Positions 37,415 to 46,250 of a stretch of 64,000 bases of DNA are shown piece by piece. Origin of the DNA: Candidatus Riflebacteria bacterium HGW-Riflebacteria-1. GTDB lineage: Bacteria; Muiribacteriota; Ozemobacteria; Ozemobacterales; Ozemobacteraceae. The translations under genes and the position numbers were made by a program. The notes beneath the pieces were generated by a model. That model saw only the letters and a program-made list of their open reading frames with translations. It was not told the DNA's origin and ran no database searches. The stretch lies in the NCBI GenBank assembly GCA_002839445.1, contig PGYB01000012.1:1-64000 (forward strand), given 5' to 3'. The stretch's first letter is position 1. Every line of letters begins with the position of its first letter.

Positions 37415-38119
37415 TTATGAGCCGCAGGTAAGTTCAACCTTGAGGCGCTCGGGGTCTTCAAAAAACACCGCGTAAGAATCAGGGCCACCAGCATGCGGGT
37501 GGCGGTCGTCGTAGAGAATTACGGCGCCGCGCGCACGCAGCTTCTCAGTGATTTCATCGACCTGACGCCGACTGGCGGCGTGAAAAGCGAGATGGTTGAG
37601 GCCGGGGCGGCAGCGGTGAAAAGGCGAATCACAGTGTTTTTTGTCAGCCTGCACCAGCACCAGATAGGTATCGGCAAGTATAAAACTGATACCTGAAGGC
37701 CATTTTTGCAGCTCTTTGTAGCCAAGCTCCGAGAGAAACCAGCCCCAGAATTCGGCAGATTTTCCGAGGTCTGAGCAGTAAATTTCAACATGATGCAACT
37801 TGCCGGCGGCCGAAAGACCTTCGCTCACACAGTTTTCTTCGGTTATTTCCGGATGCTGCGAATCAAGAATCTCAGCTTTGAATTCGGCAAATAGCTGCAT
37901 TATCAAAGGGTCGGCATCGATGCACCGGATATCTTCAGCGGGATCTATCCCCAAAAATCTGATCACCTCTGTTCGCTGCGTCGAATCCTTTTTGTCCCGC
38001 AGAAACAGCACATCGACCTCGGCCAGGCGGCGGTACAAAGCCAGCACCCGCTCCTGCAGCCGCAGGTATTTCCCCTCTGCCCCCTCGCGAATCTTATAGC
38101 GATAAATCCGTGTAATCAT
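37415..38119 (-). CDS. VOC (glyoxalase-fold) family protein with N-terminal dimeric alpha/beta domain
   Basis: A 234-residue protein. Residues ~1-90 look like a ferredoxin-like antibiotic-biosynthesis-monooxygenase type domain (MITRIYRYKIREGAEGKYLRLQERVLALYR). Residues ~105-232 are a VOC domain: LHHVEIYCSDLGKSAEFWGWFLSELGY, then GLNHLAFHAASRRQVD and YAVFFEDPERLKVEL, with candidate metal ligands His, His and Glu. The substrate is unknown; VOC members range over glyoxalases, dioxygenases and resistance proteins. Start 38119 is chosen because AAGGA precedes it; the open frame extends to 38188. Confidence 0.75.
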   Translation of the reverse strand: MITRIYRYKIREGAEGKYLRLQERVLALYRRLAEVDVLFLRDKKDSTQRTEVIRFLGIDPAEDIRCIDADPLIMQLFAEFKAEILDSQHPEITEENCVSEGLSAAGKLHHVEIYCSDLGKSAEFWGWFLSELGYKELQKWPSGISFILADTYLVLVQADKKHCDSPFHRCRPGLNHLAFHAASRRQVDEITEKLRARGAVILYDDRHPHAGGPDSYAVFFEDPERLKVELTCGS

Positions 38120-38279
38120 ACCTGTCCTTGTTGGCTTTTTCGAACTACTGATATGGGTCATCTTAATAGTTCGCTGCGACAAAATCAAGAATCAAACAGA
38201 CCGGGCAGTAACTTCCTGTACAAGACTGTTTTTTGAGTAAGACGTCATGTGATTGCAGGTCTTTCTGCATGCGATGCAT

Positions 38280-39356
38280 TTACGCGGATAAATCCAACAT
38301 TATTTTTAGCGCCTTATAGGCAGAGTCTCTTATTTCTTCTGAAACACTGATTACATTTATTTCTCCGGGCTTGCTTAGAACCCATGCGATATCCTGAACA
38401 CTGGTTTTATACATGTTGGGGCAACGAGACAGCAAAAGAGGCCGGATCTTCAGATGCGGATTCTGTCTGGCGAGCCGCTCAACAAGACTAATTTCAGTTC
38501 CGATGGTGAATGAATCTCCCGGTGATGCCTTGCTGATCTGGTTGATTAACCAGGATGTAGACCCGGCCCCATCTGTAGCGGCAACGACCTCTTTGCTGCA
38601 TTCGAGATGTACAAGAACTTTTGTATCCGGAAATGATTTTCTCGCCTGAATGACCTGTTCGACAGCGAACCTGTCATGAACAGGGCAGTGGCCCTGCCAC
38701 AGGATAACCTTTGCATTTCTTACCGCATCCAGCTCATTATCGCCATATGGTTGATAAGGCCGCCAGAGAATCGTTTCGCTGTCGCCTAACCCGGCCATCT
38801 TTGCGATATTACCCCCAAGGTGCCGGTCCGGCATGAACAGAAGCCTGCGTCGCTGCTGAAGTGCCCATGCGACAATTTGACCGGCATTCGAAGACGTGCA
38901 GACAGTTCCGCCATGATCGCCGCAAAATGCCTTTAAGGCTGCGCTAGAGTTAACATAAGTCACAGGCAGCAGTTCGCTTTCGACATCGAATATTTCAGAC
39001 AACTGTAACCACGCGTCGGCAACCTCGTCGACCGATGCCATATCAGCCATCGGACACCCTGCTTCCGCATCAGGCAAAATGACTTTCTGGGACGGACCGG
39101 TCAATATGTCTGCAGTTTCAGCCATGAAATGCACGCCGGCGAACAGAATAAGTCTGGCATCAGTCTTTGCGGCCTTGCGAGCTAACTCAAGAGAGTCGCC
39201 CCTCTGGTCTGCTATGTCTATTACTGCGTCTGACTGATAATGATGACCAAGAATCAGCAGATCAGAGCCAAGTTGACGTTTGATGTGCCGAACTTTTTCG
39301 ACAGCCTCGACATCTGTCATGTTTTTGAATTCATCCGGGAGTCTCTGTGTATTCAT
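38280..39356 (-). CDS. Quinolinate synthase A
   Basis: A 358-residue [4Fe-4S] enzyme that condenses iminoaspartate with dihydroxyacetone phosphate to make quinolinate, the NAD precursor. Visible marks are LILGHHYQSDAVIDIAD, FMAETADIL, AGCPMADM, CGDHGGTVCTSSNA, FMPDRHLGGNIA and LSRCPNMYKTS, which supply the three cluster cysteines. ATG 39356 has AAGGA seven bases upstream; the open frame runs to 39458. NadB and NadC are not adjacent. It shares its upstream region with the divergent Rrf2 regulator gene, so an Fe-S or redox-responsive control is possible. Confidence 0.95.
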   Translation of the reverse strand: MNTQRLPDEFKNMTDVEAVEKVRHIKRQLGSDLLILGHHYQSDAVIDIADQRGDSLELARKAAKTDARLILFAGVHFMAETADILTGPSQKVILPDAEAGCPMADMASVDEVADAWLQLSEIFDVESELLPVTYVNSSAALKAFCGDHGGTVCTSSNAGQIVAWALQQRRRLLFMPDRHLGGNIAKMAGLGDSETILWRPYQPYGDNELDAVRNAKVILWQGHCPVHDRFAVEQVIQARKSFPDTKVLVHLECSKEVVAATDGAGSTSWLINQISKASPGDSFTIGTEISLVERLARQNPHLKIRPLLLSRCPNMYKTSVQDIAWVLSKPGEINVISVSEEIRDSAYKALKIMLDLSA

Positions 39357-39489
39357 GCGATTTCCTTGAAATAATTGAGGCCTTGTTAAGAGCTGCGAAC
39401 AGGTGGTCTGGCAAGGTGCTGAACGATGTCTACTTAAAACAGGGTGTGATCTACACACTTGACAGATTGCTACCCAATCATCTATTAGT

Positions 39490-39531
39490 ATAGTAATTCG
39501 ATTGACTATTATAACATTGTGGTCGGAATAT
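39490..39531 (+). promoter_or_regulatory. Possible promoter and operator of the Rrf2-cysK-xdhC operon
   Basis: TTGACT (39502-39507) and a weak -10 GAATAT (39526-39531) are 18 bases apart. An inverted pair ATAGT/ACTAT (39490-39494 and 39505-39509) overlaps the -35. This is a plausible place for self-control by the Rrf2 protein and for influence on nadA, but the evidence is slight. Confidence 0.3.
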
Positions 39532-39601
39532 GCAAGTTTAGATGTTTTGGTAATTTCTCTCTCCCGGGCAACTTTACCAACTCTTTTAGGAGAAGCCGCT
39601 G

Positions 39602-40048
39602 ATGTTCATGAAAATTTCCACCAGAAGCAGATATGGCCTGCGAATAATGGTTGAACTGGCACAGAATGCAGGAAAGGGCTTGATTTCAGCAGAAACCATT
39701 GCCAAAAAGCAGGAGATTTCGGAAAAATATATCCACCTGCTGGTCGGCCCGCTTATTTCTGCCGGACTGGTAAGAGCCGTTCGAGGAGCCCAGGGCGGCT
39801 ATGAAATTGCCAGATCTTCAGACAATATAAGCGCTCTCGATGTTATCGCTGCGATAGAAGGCAAAACCGAACCTGCCCCATGTCTCGGACAAAAATTCAC
39901 ATGCAGTCGTGAGACTGATTGTGCAACGCAAGACTTGTGGAAAACCCTTGCTTCTGCAGTAGACAATGTTCTGGCTGACTGTACACTGACAAGCCTTATG
40001 TACAGGCATCGTTCAAAACAAGAAGCAGCAATCACCTATCAAATTTGA
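39602..40048 (+). CDS. Rrf2 family transcriptional regulator (IscR-like)
   Basis: A 148-residue winged-helix regulator. MKISTRSRYGLRIMVELAQN and the recognition-wing stretch KQEISEKYIHLLVGPLISAGLVRAVRGAQGGY are typical. Cys94, Cys101 and Cys107 (CLGQKFTCSRETDC) form the usual three-Cys set for an Fe-S cluster. It lies 22 bases before cysK, so it resembles CysR/IscR-type control of cysteine or Fe-S metabolism. AGGAG lies upstream. It is transcribed divergently from nadA, an Fe-S enzyme. Confidence 0.92.
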   Translation: MFMKISTRSRYGLRIMVELAQNAGKGLISAETIAKKQEISEKYIHLLVGPLISAGLVRAVRGAQGGYEIARSSDNISALDVIAAIEGKTEPAPCLGQKFTCSRETDCATQDLWKTLASAVDNVLADCTLTSLMYRHRSKQEAAITYQI

Positions 40049-40069
40049 TTTTTTTAAACAGGAGTCACT

Positions 40070-41038
40070 ATGTCAAAGATTTTTACCGATAACAGCAAGA
40101 CAATTGGAAACACACCTCTGGTTCGCATTAACAATCTTACCCGCGGCTTTCCTGCTACGGTTCTGGCCAAGATTGAAGGCCGAAATCCAGCCTGTTCAGT
40201 AAAGTGCCGAATTGGTACAGCTATGATCGATGCAGCTGAATTGGATGGCACTCTGAACCCAACTGAGCCAGGACTGAAAACACTCGTTGAGCCAACAAGC
40301 GGAAATACCGGAATAGCTCTTGCCTTTGTCTGTGCATCGCGCGGTTATCCGCTGGTTTTGACGATGCCCGACACGATGTCAATTGAACGACGCCGCATGC
40401 TTGCAGCTTTCGGGGCGCAGATTGTATTGACTGAGGGCGCAAAGGGAATGAAAGGAGCAATAGCAAAAGCCGAAGAAATGGTTGCGTCTGATCCCGACAG
40501 GTATTTTATGCCGCAGCAGTTCAAAAATCCTGCCAACCCACAGATTCACTTTTCTACAACCGGCCCCGAAATCTGGAATGATACAGACGGCGCCATTGAT
40601 ATCTTTGTTGCCGGAGTTGGAACAGGGGGCACTATAAGCGGTGTAAGTCGCTATATCAAACAGGTCATGAAAAAGCAAATTCACTCGGTTGCGGTAGAAC
40701 CGATTCATTCGCCGGTATTGACAGCCATTCGCGCCGGGCAGGAACCGAAACCCGGTCCACACAAGATTCAGGGGATCGGTGCCGGATTCAAGCCAGATAC
40801 GCTCGATCTCGATCTTGTTGACGAAATCGCGACTGTCAGCAACGAAGAAGCCATAGAATTTGCCAGGCTGCTTCACAGCAAAGAGGGAATCACCTGTGGC
40901 ATTTCCTGCGGTGCCGCAATGGCCGTTGCCTGTCGAATGGCCAAAAATCCGGACAACGCGGGCAAAACAATCGTAACTGTGCTGCCCGATGCTGGAGAAC
41001 GCTATTTAAGCACAGCACTGTTCGAGGGCATTGGCTGA
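40070..41038 (+). CDS. Cysteine synthase A (O-acetylserine sulfhydrylase)
   Basis: A 322-residue PLP enzyme that makes cysteine from O-acetylserine and sulfide. Lys45 in NPACSVKCRIG binds PLP. EPTSGNTGIALAF and GVGTGGTISGVSRYIK bind substrate and phosphate, and GISCGAAMA is near the C-terminus. Its length is normal for CysK. A clear AGGAG precedes the ATG. It is the middle gene of the Rrf2-cysK-xdhC operon; the next gene starts six bases after its stop. Confidence 0.95.
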   Translation: MSKIFTDNSKTIGNTPLVRINNLTRGFPATVLAKIEGRNPACSVKCRIGTAMIDAAELDGTLNPTEPGLKTLVEPTSGNTGIALAFVCASRGYPLVLTMPDTMSIERRRMLAAFGAQIVLTEGAKGMKGAIAKAEEMVASDPDRYFMPQQFKNPANPQIHFSTTGPEIWNDTDGAIDIFVAGVGTGGTISGVSRYIKQVMKKQIHSVAVEPIHSPVLTAIRAGQEPKPGPHKIQGIGAGFKPDTLDLDLVDEIATVSNEEAIEFARLLHSKEGITCGISCGAAMAVACRMAKNPDNAGKTIVTVLPDAGERYLSTALFEGIG

Positions 41039-41044
41039 AATCAA

Positions 41045-41989
41045 ATGCAAACAGCCCTGTCTATTCTAAATCACATTATCATGGAAGTTCAGTCTGCCCG
41101 ACCGCTTGCATTGTGCCTGATTGTTGCAACACAAGGCTCGACACCGCAAGGCCCCGGCGCAATGATGGTTGTAAATTCAGATTCCAGTATTGTTGGCACT
41201 ATTGGCGGGGGCTGCGTCGAGGCAGACATCCGAAGAAAAGCGTTTTTTCTTGTTCAAAGCGGTGGTTCCGATCTTGTCAAAATTAAGCTCAACCACGAAA
41301 GCGCTGCGGATAACGGTTTGATATGCGGAGGCTCAATAGAGGTTGCCGTGATGACTTTGTCCGAATCTTCATTTTTGCAGCCATTTCATGGGGCTGTTGA
41401 AAATTTGCAGTCAGGAATCCCGGCAGAGTTACCCGTAAGAGTCGAAAACAACTCGCAGCTTATTGAATATCGCCTGCGTATCGAGCCTGAGCCAACCTTG
41501 CTGATCGTCGGTGCGGGTCACATCAGTCAGGAACTGGCTGATCTGGCATTAAAACTTGAATTCAAGGTTACCGTGATTGATAACAGATCTGATTTTGCTT
41601 GTGATTCACGTTTTCCGGCACCAATTGAAACCAGAGCCGGCGATATTGTCGATGAATTGAAAAAGGCAATTATTGATTTTTCCACCTACATAGTAATCGT
41701 AACCAGAGGGCATAAACACGATTATGTTGCACTTGAAGCGGTGATTGATTCAAATGCCAGATACATTGGCATGATTGGCAGCCGCCGAAAAGTTCATCTG
41801 ATATTCAAACAACTGGAAGAATCTGGCACACAAGCAGAATTGCTGAAAAAGGTGCATGCTCCGATCGGCCTGCCAATCAATGCCGTAACCACCCGCGAAA
41901 TTGCCTTCAGCATTGCTGCCCAGCTGATTCAGGTTCGTCGCGCAAGTAAAGTTGATGTTATACAGGGGCCTTTCGAGGTGCTGTCATGA
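41045..41989 (+). CDS. XdhC/CoxI family protein
   Basis: A 314-residue protein. The N-terminal XdhC_CoxI domain (~8-75) shows CLIVATQGSTPQGPGAMMVV and IGGGCVEADI. The C-terminal Rossmann domain (~145-280) shows LLIVGAGHISQELADLA and YIGMIGSRRKVHLI. XdhC proteins bind molybdenum cofactor and help its sulfuration and insertion into xanthine dehydrogenase-type enzymes. No molybdoenzyme lies in the window. Its coupling to cysK suggests a link between cysteine sulfur supply and cofactor sulfuration, which is inference. Confidence 0.9.
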   Translation: MQTALSILNHIIMEVQSARPLALCLIVATQGSTPQGPGAMMVVNSDSSIVGTIGGGCVEADIRRKAFFLVQSGGSDLVKIKLNHESAADNGLICGGSIEVAVMTLSESSFLQPFHGAVENLQSGIPAELPVRVENNSQLIEYRLRIEPEPTLLIVGAGHISQELADLALKLEFKVTVIDNRSDFACDSRFPAPIETRAGDIVDELKKAIIDFSTYIVIVTRGHKHDYVALEAVIDSNARYIGMIGSRRKVHLIFKQLEESGTQAELLKKVHAPIGLPINAVTTREIAFSIAAQLIQVRRASKVDVIQGPFEVLS

Positions 41990-42124
41990 GCTTGTTGTCC
42001 GATTTAGTCAACAAAGCCTGCTGCAAAGAAAACATGAATTAATTCAGGCGCATGTCTTCGGAGTTTTCGACCGGCAGAGGGTTCATGATTACGCCGTCGG
42101 TAGTTATCTGGGCAAGAGGTTCTA

Positions 42125-43510
42125 TCAGTAGGCCGGCTCGATTTTCGCGATGTCTTCTGCGGTTGTGCAGGTGAGCTTCCAGTCGTTTTCCATGCGCTTT
42201 TTTGGAAAACGCTTGTGGCCGCGGCAATAGAAGCGATAGCCGATATTTGCCAGAATCGTGTATTCGAGGAAAGTGCGCGAACCGGCCAGGCGCCTGAAAA
42301 TGCTGGAAATGCTGTAGGCGCTGTGCCAGCAGTCGATATGGCCCTGCTGCAGCTCTTCAATAGTCATGCGCTTCGGCTGAAACACCACGTGCTGCGCATC
42401 GTACAGCGTCCAGTTTTCGGTGAGGATGCGGCCTTCCTTTTTGAGTCCATCAAAAAAAGGTGTTCCCGGAAACGGTGTACAGATGGTGAAACGTGGTAAA
42501 TCAACTTTGGCGTCGTTGATAAATTCAAGAGTTTTATTGAAACAGTCCTTATCATCGCTCTCAAGTCCATGTACAAAGCAGCCCATGACCGAGATATTTC
42601 TGGAATGCAGCTCGTGCATCAGCCGGCGGTATTTGCCGATATCGTTGAACTCTTTGCCTATAGCCGAGTTTCCGCTGTTAGATAGCGACTCAAAGCCGAT
42701 CAGCAGGCCAAAACAGCCGCTGGCCTCCATTGCATCGAGCAGTTCCTTGTTATCGACAATGCGGGTTGTGGCCAGGCCACCCCAGCGCTTTTTCAAAGGG
42801 GCGATCGCTTTGTACAACGCGATTGCATACTCTGTATTTTCGACCGGGCTTGGATCGAGAAACGTGACATACCGCCCCGGCATGCGCGAAAGCTCAGCCA
42901 CGACATCCTCGATCGGGCGGCGCTCGTAATTTCCCTTGCAGATAATCGGAGTAACGCAGAATTCGCAATGATGCGGACAACCAAAAACCGCCTGGGTGCT
43001 GTTGGTGGTTATAAAACGCTTGTGGGCGAACATGCTGCGATGCGGGTCGGGAATCAGCGACCAGTCGATCTTTTCCGGAGGGTAATAGAATTTCTGCAGC
43101 TTACCTTCGCGAAAATCGTGCAGCAGCTTCGGCCAGGTTTCGTAGCCATGCCCGATGACGACGGCATCGGCATGCTTTGCCGCTTCTTCCGGCATCAGGG
43201 TCGCGTGCGGACCGCCCATTACCGTGGTGATGCCCTGCCGGCGAAAGTATTCGGCATAGGCGTATGAACGCATCGAAACGCCGGTAATTCCGGTCAGGCC
43301 GACAATGTCGGCCTTAATTTTTGTTGGATCTACTGTCTCGACGCTTTCGTCGTAGACGGTGACATCGCCGCGAAGTTCCGGCGGTATCAGCGCCGCCAGG
43401 GTCACCATGTTCAACGGGGCGTAACGCAGAGACATCGGAAAAACTCCGGTGCCGTGCCGGTACAGCCCGGTGCGGGGAGAAATCAGGGCGATGTTCAGTT
43501 TTCTGGTCAT
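42125..43510 (-). CDS. B12-binding-domain radical SAM protein
   Basis: A 461-residue protein. An N-terminal cobalamin-binding-like domain (~1-150, LISPRTG...ADIVGLTGIT...TTVMGGPHATLMPEEAAKHADAVVIGHG) is followed by a radical SAM core. The cluster motif Cys-x3-Cys-x2-Cys reads CPHHCEFC, with GLLIGFES further on. The family includes methyltransferases and cyclases for lipids, antibiotics and bacteriochlorophyll; the substrate is unknown. ATG 43510 is the likely start. Just past the stop, another frame (~42039-42130) reads as plausible protein (IEPLAQITTDGVIMNPLP), which may mean a late frameshift has cut about 28 residues. Confidence 0.85.
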   Translation of the reverse strand: MTRKLNIALISPRTGLYRHGTGVFPMSLRYAPLNMVTLAALIPPELRGDVTVYDESVETVDPTKIKADIVGLTGITGVSMRSYAYAEYFRRQGITTVMGGPHATLMPEEAAKHADAVVIGHGYETWPKLLHDFREGKLQKFYYPPEKIDWSLIPDPHRSMFAHKRFITTNSTQAVFGCPHHCEFCVTPIICKGNYERRPIEDVVAELSRMPGRYVTFLDPSPVENTEYAIALYKAIAPLKKRWGGLATTRIVDNKELLDAMEASGCFGLLIGFESLSNSGNSAIGKEFNDIGKYRRLMHELHSRNISVMGCFVHGLESDDKDCFNKTLEFINDAKVDLPRFTICTPFPGTPFFDGLKKEGRILTENWTLYDAQHVVFQPKRMTIEELQQGHIDCWHSAYSISSIFRRLAGSRTFLEYTILANIGYRFYCRGHKRFPKKRMENDWKLTCTTAEDIAKIEPAY

Positions 43511-43762
43511 TGTGTTTACTACAAACAACGAATGCCGGGACTCGCCCCAAACTTCGCTGTTTTTCCTGTATTTTCAGATTTAAGCCATTCTTGTCAGCAA
43601 GAATCATTCAAGTTCAAAAGCCCGAGAATCATGATCAAAATTACTACGGCAGACCGTCTCAAGTCAAGAAACAGATGCCCGGAATCCCCCTTTGCCATAT
43701 TTGCACGCTAACGCCATGATTTCAAAGAACTAATCGATAATTCTCATTTTGAAAACGAAGAA

Positions 43763-45112
43763 TCAGAATGCAATGATTCTGCCCAAGCCGGGAAATATTT
43801 CGCAGGCGAGCTTTCCGTTGAACACCCTTACAGAAGCGTTATTCAGCACATCAAAGTATTCACCATCCGCGACCATAACCGGAAATTCTATAAATGCGCT
43901 ACATTCGCCGGAGTTAACCATGACAATCATCTTTTCATGCTCAGTGGAACGCATAAATGCAAACTGTTCATTATTTACATAAAGCTGTTGGTAATCGCCA
44001 TCCTTTAAGGCGCCAGATTTTTTTCGCAGGGCAACCAGGCGCGCCAGAAAGTCGATCAGATCAGCGCAGGAAGAAGGTACCGCCATTTCCCGCCAGTTAA
44101 ATTGTTGCCTGAGGTGCCAGTCATCACCGCTGCCTTTCTTGCCTTCGATGCCAGATTCACTGCCATAATAAATTGAAGGAACACCGGGCATCGTCATGAG
44201 AAGTAAATATACAGTATATAAATGCCGAGCCTGAGTAAGAGAGCTGATGATACGCGAAACATCATGGTTATCAACAAAATTATAGAGATTGAGCCCCTTA
44301 TAGATTCCAGAGTTGCCGAACTGACGATTCAGAGCCCAGGCTATCTCAAAAAAGTTTTTATCGACATGACTTGAATAAAGCCCTTTATAGCATTCATAAT
44401 TCGTCACCGAATCGAGAGTCGCAGGGTTCGCCCAGCGCCGGTAGTCGCCATGCACAACCTCGCCCATCAACCAGAAGTCCTGGCGAAGAGATTTGCAGAA
44501 CACCGACAGACGCTGCATAAATTCAAAAGACAGGCAGTCAGCTACATCCAAACGAAGTCCGTCAATCGCGAATTCACCTATCCACATCTCCACGGCGGCC
44601 AAAAGATGCCTGACAACCTCATCATTGTGCAAATTCAGCTTCACCAGGTCATAGTTGCCGTTCCAGCTTTTATATGAAAATCTGTCACCGTAGGGACTCC
44701 GCTGAGAAAAATCCAGTCCATCAAACCAGCATTTAAAAGGCGAATCCTCGCCCTTTTCGATGACATCACGAAATGCCCAGAAATTTCGCCCGACATGATT
44801 AAATACTCCGTCAAGAATTACGCGGATTCCCTTGTCATGGCAATGTCGAATCACTGCCGCCAAAGTGTCGTTTGTTCCAAGACGGCGATCAACACTGAAA
44901 TAGTCGGCAGTATCATAACCATGAGCGTCTGACTCAAACAAGGGCCCAAAGTAAACGGCATTAACCCCAAGTCTTTCGAGATGAGCAATCAGGTCATACA
45001 TGGAATCAAGTCTTGCTACAGGCGCAGAAACAAAGTCATTGTGTCGCGGTGCGCCAAAAGCCCCCAGAGGATAAATGTGATAAAACACAGAATTTTTAAC
45101 CCAGTTCAACAT
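43763..45112 (-). CDS. GH13 alpha-amylase family enzyme, TetR-controlled
   Basis: A 449-residue cytoplasmic glycosidase. VFYHIYPLGAFGAP is at the N-terminus. The catalytic regions are GVFNHVG, GLRLDVAD (nucleophile), LMGEVVHGDY (acid/base) and FVDNHDVSRI. A short C-terminal beta domain follows. It is a neopullulanase- or maltodextrinase-like enzyme; the exact specificity is open. ATG 45112 has AGGGAG upstream; an earlier in-frame start at 45169 would put the operator palindrome inside the gene. The TetR operator lies 19 bases before the start, so the gene is probably repressed by the adjacent regulator. Confidence 0.92.
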   Translation of the reverse strand: MLNWVKNSVFYHIYPLGAFGAPRHNDFVSAPVARLDSMYDLIAHLERLGVNAVYFGPLFESDAHGYDTADYFSVDRRLGTNDTLAAVIRHCHDKGIRVILDGVFNHVGRNFWAFRDVIEKGEDSPFKCWFDGLDFSQRSPYGDRFSYKSWNGNYDLVKLNLHNDEVVRHLLAAVEMWIGEFAIDGLRLDVADCLSFEFMQRLSVFCKSLRQDFWLMGEVVHGDYRRWANPATLDSVTNYECYKGLYSSHVDKNFFEIAWALNRQFGNSGIYKGLNLYNFVDNHDVSRIISSLTQARHLYTVYLLLMTMPGVPSIYYGSESGIEGKKGSGDDWHLRQQFNWREMAVPSSCADLIDFLARLVALRKKSGALKDGDYQQLYVNNEQFAFMRSTEHEKMIVMVNSGECSAFIEFPVMVADGEYFDVLNNASVRVFNGKLACEIFPGLGRIIAF

Positions 45113-45130
45113 ATTTTCTCCCTTTCTTAG

Positions 45131-45146
45131 TATACCGATCGGTATA
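45131..45146. promoter_or_regulatory. TetR-type operator before the GH13 gene
   Basis: The perfect 16-bp palindrome TATACCGATCGGTATA is identical to the one before the tetR gene at 45800-45815. It lies 19 bases upstream of the GH13 start codon, where a bound repressor would block RNA polymerase or elongation. Confidence 0.85.
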
Positions 45147-45222
45147 TCGAAGGTCGCAATACAGCCCAAAAGAAGCTTTGAGCGAGTTAAATTAACAGCT
45201 TTTCCTGATGCCAGCCGGAGAA

Positions 45223-45789
45223 TTAAGAATAAATGCCGTGACTGAACTGTTTCATCAGGCTATGAACCATTTCTTCATTCAAATCAGCATATCCGTTCAG
45301 GAAAATGGCTATATAAGTGTTTATTGTTCCAAGAAAGGTTGCGGCATAGATACGATGGCGGTTTTTCATGTTGCCATGATCATTGGCCGCAAGCATGAAC
45401 AGGATTTCCAGCAGCTGCTGCTGTTTTTCCCACCACTCTTTTGCTGCCAGAAATCCCTCGCTGGCAGGAGGAGAAAACCAGAATGCCAGGTGTAGACGAT
45501 AAAACTCGGGAAAACTTCGGGCAAATTTGAAATAAACACGAACAATTTCGGTTAAAGACAATGGAAGATCACCGGCATAGACAGTAGCAGGGCCGAGGCC
45601 AAGGAGAAGCCGACGAAAGTTAAGCTCCATAATTGCCGTTAAAAGCCCGTTTTTACTGGCAAAATAATGATACAGGGTTGGCTTGGAAATTCCGGCCTGA
45701 TCGACAATTTCCTGAATGCCAACGACATCATAGCCTCGACTGGCAAAAAGCCTGGTTGCAACATGAATTATTTCTTCTTTGTTTCCCAT
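45223..45789 (-). CDS. TetR/AcrR family transcriptional regulator
   Basis: A 188-residue repressor. The N-terminal helix-turn-helix (~5-50) shows IIHVATRLFASRGYDVVGIQEIVDQAGISKPTLYHYFASKNGLL. The C-terminal ligand domain is divergent. The palindrome 11 bases upstream of its start and an identical copy before the next gene imply that it represses itself and the GH13 gene. The inducer is unknown but may be a sugar-related molecule. TetR proteins usually bind two dimers to such 16-bp sites or one to a shorter core. Confidence 0.92.
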   Translation of the reverse strand: MGNKEEIIHVATRLFASRGYDVVGIQEIVDQAGISKPTLYHYFASKNGLLTAIMELNFRRLLLGLGPATVYAGDLPLSLTEIVRVYFKFARSFPEFYRLHLAFWFSPPASEGFLAAKEWWEKQQQLLEILFMLAANDHGNMKNRHRIYAATFLGTINTYIAIFLNGYADLNEEMVHSLMKQFSHGIYS

Positions 45790-45799
45790 AACTCAATCA

Positions 45800-45815
45800 T
45801 ATACCGATCGGTATA
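45800..45815. promoter_or_regulatory. TetR-type operator, autoregulatory copy
   Basis: The 16-bp palindrome TATACCGATCGGTATA is centred about 19 bases before the tetR start codon. It is identical to the copy at 45131-45146. Confidence 0.85.
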
Positions 45816-46150
45816 ACATGTCAAGGGGTTCAGAGTAAAATATTCGTAAGTGTTCCCTTGGTCTCGCTCCCACATGACCTTGTGTTGCATGAGAATGCCT
45901 CGAATAACTGTGCTGGACCTTATTTCATCCGACTTCTGTGCTGGTATTTAAAATAGTTATAATCCCCCATTTACTCTTACATTTGCGCAATGTAACCTCA
46001 ATCAAGAGAGCGGGTTTCTATTTAAATACAATACATGGATCATTTGAGGTTTCTGTCATGACTGTACCGTCCAACTTCAGACTTTCGCCCTGCAAATGAA
46101 TCACGTAAATCGGGCAAAAGCAGGAAAACTAGAGCTGGTATAACTGCCTA

Positions 46151-46178
46151 TAAAAATAGTCATAACCGACTATTTTTA
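46151..46178. promoter_or_regulatory. Palindromic site upstream of the ferritin-like gene
   Basis: TAAAAATAGTC (46151-46161) and its exact complement (46168-46178) are separated by 6 bases and end 72 bases before the start codon. The AT-rich 28-bp dyad could bind a redox or iron regulator (a Fur/PerR-like role is guessed from context). It could also be a hairpin in the leader. Confidence 0.45.
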
Positions 46179-46250
46179 GTCCATTCTGGTCTGCAAAAAA
46201 TTGATCTGGTCTCTTTATAAGATTTATTTCAGAAAAACGGAGGAACTTTT

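Larger units (their letters stand above)
45790..46250. other. Divergent intergenic region with operator sites
   Basis: A 461-base region between tetR and the ferritin-like gene. It holds the tetR operator and the TAAAAATAGTC palindrome, both listed separately. A near copy of the palindrome's half-site (AAAATAGTTATAA) lies near 45950. No gene is seen. About 45855-45905 faintly resembles a decayed palindromic repeat. Confidence 0.45.
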
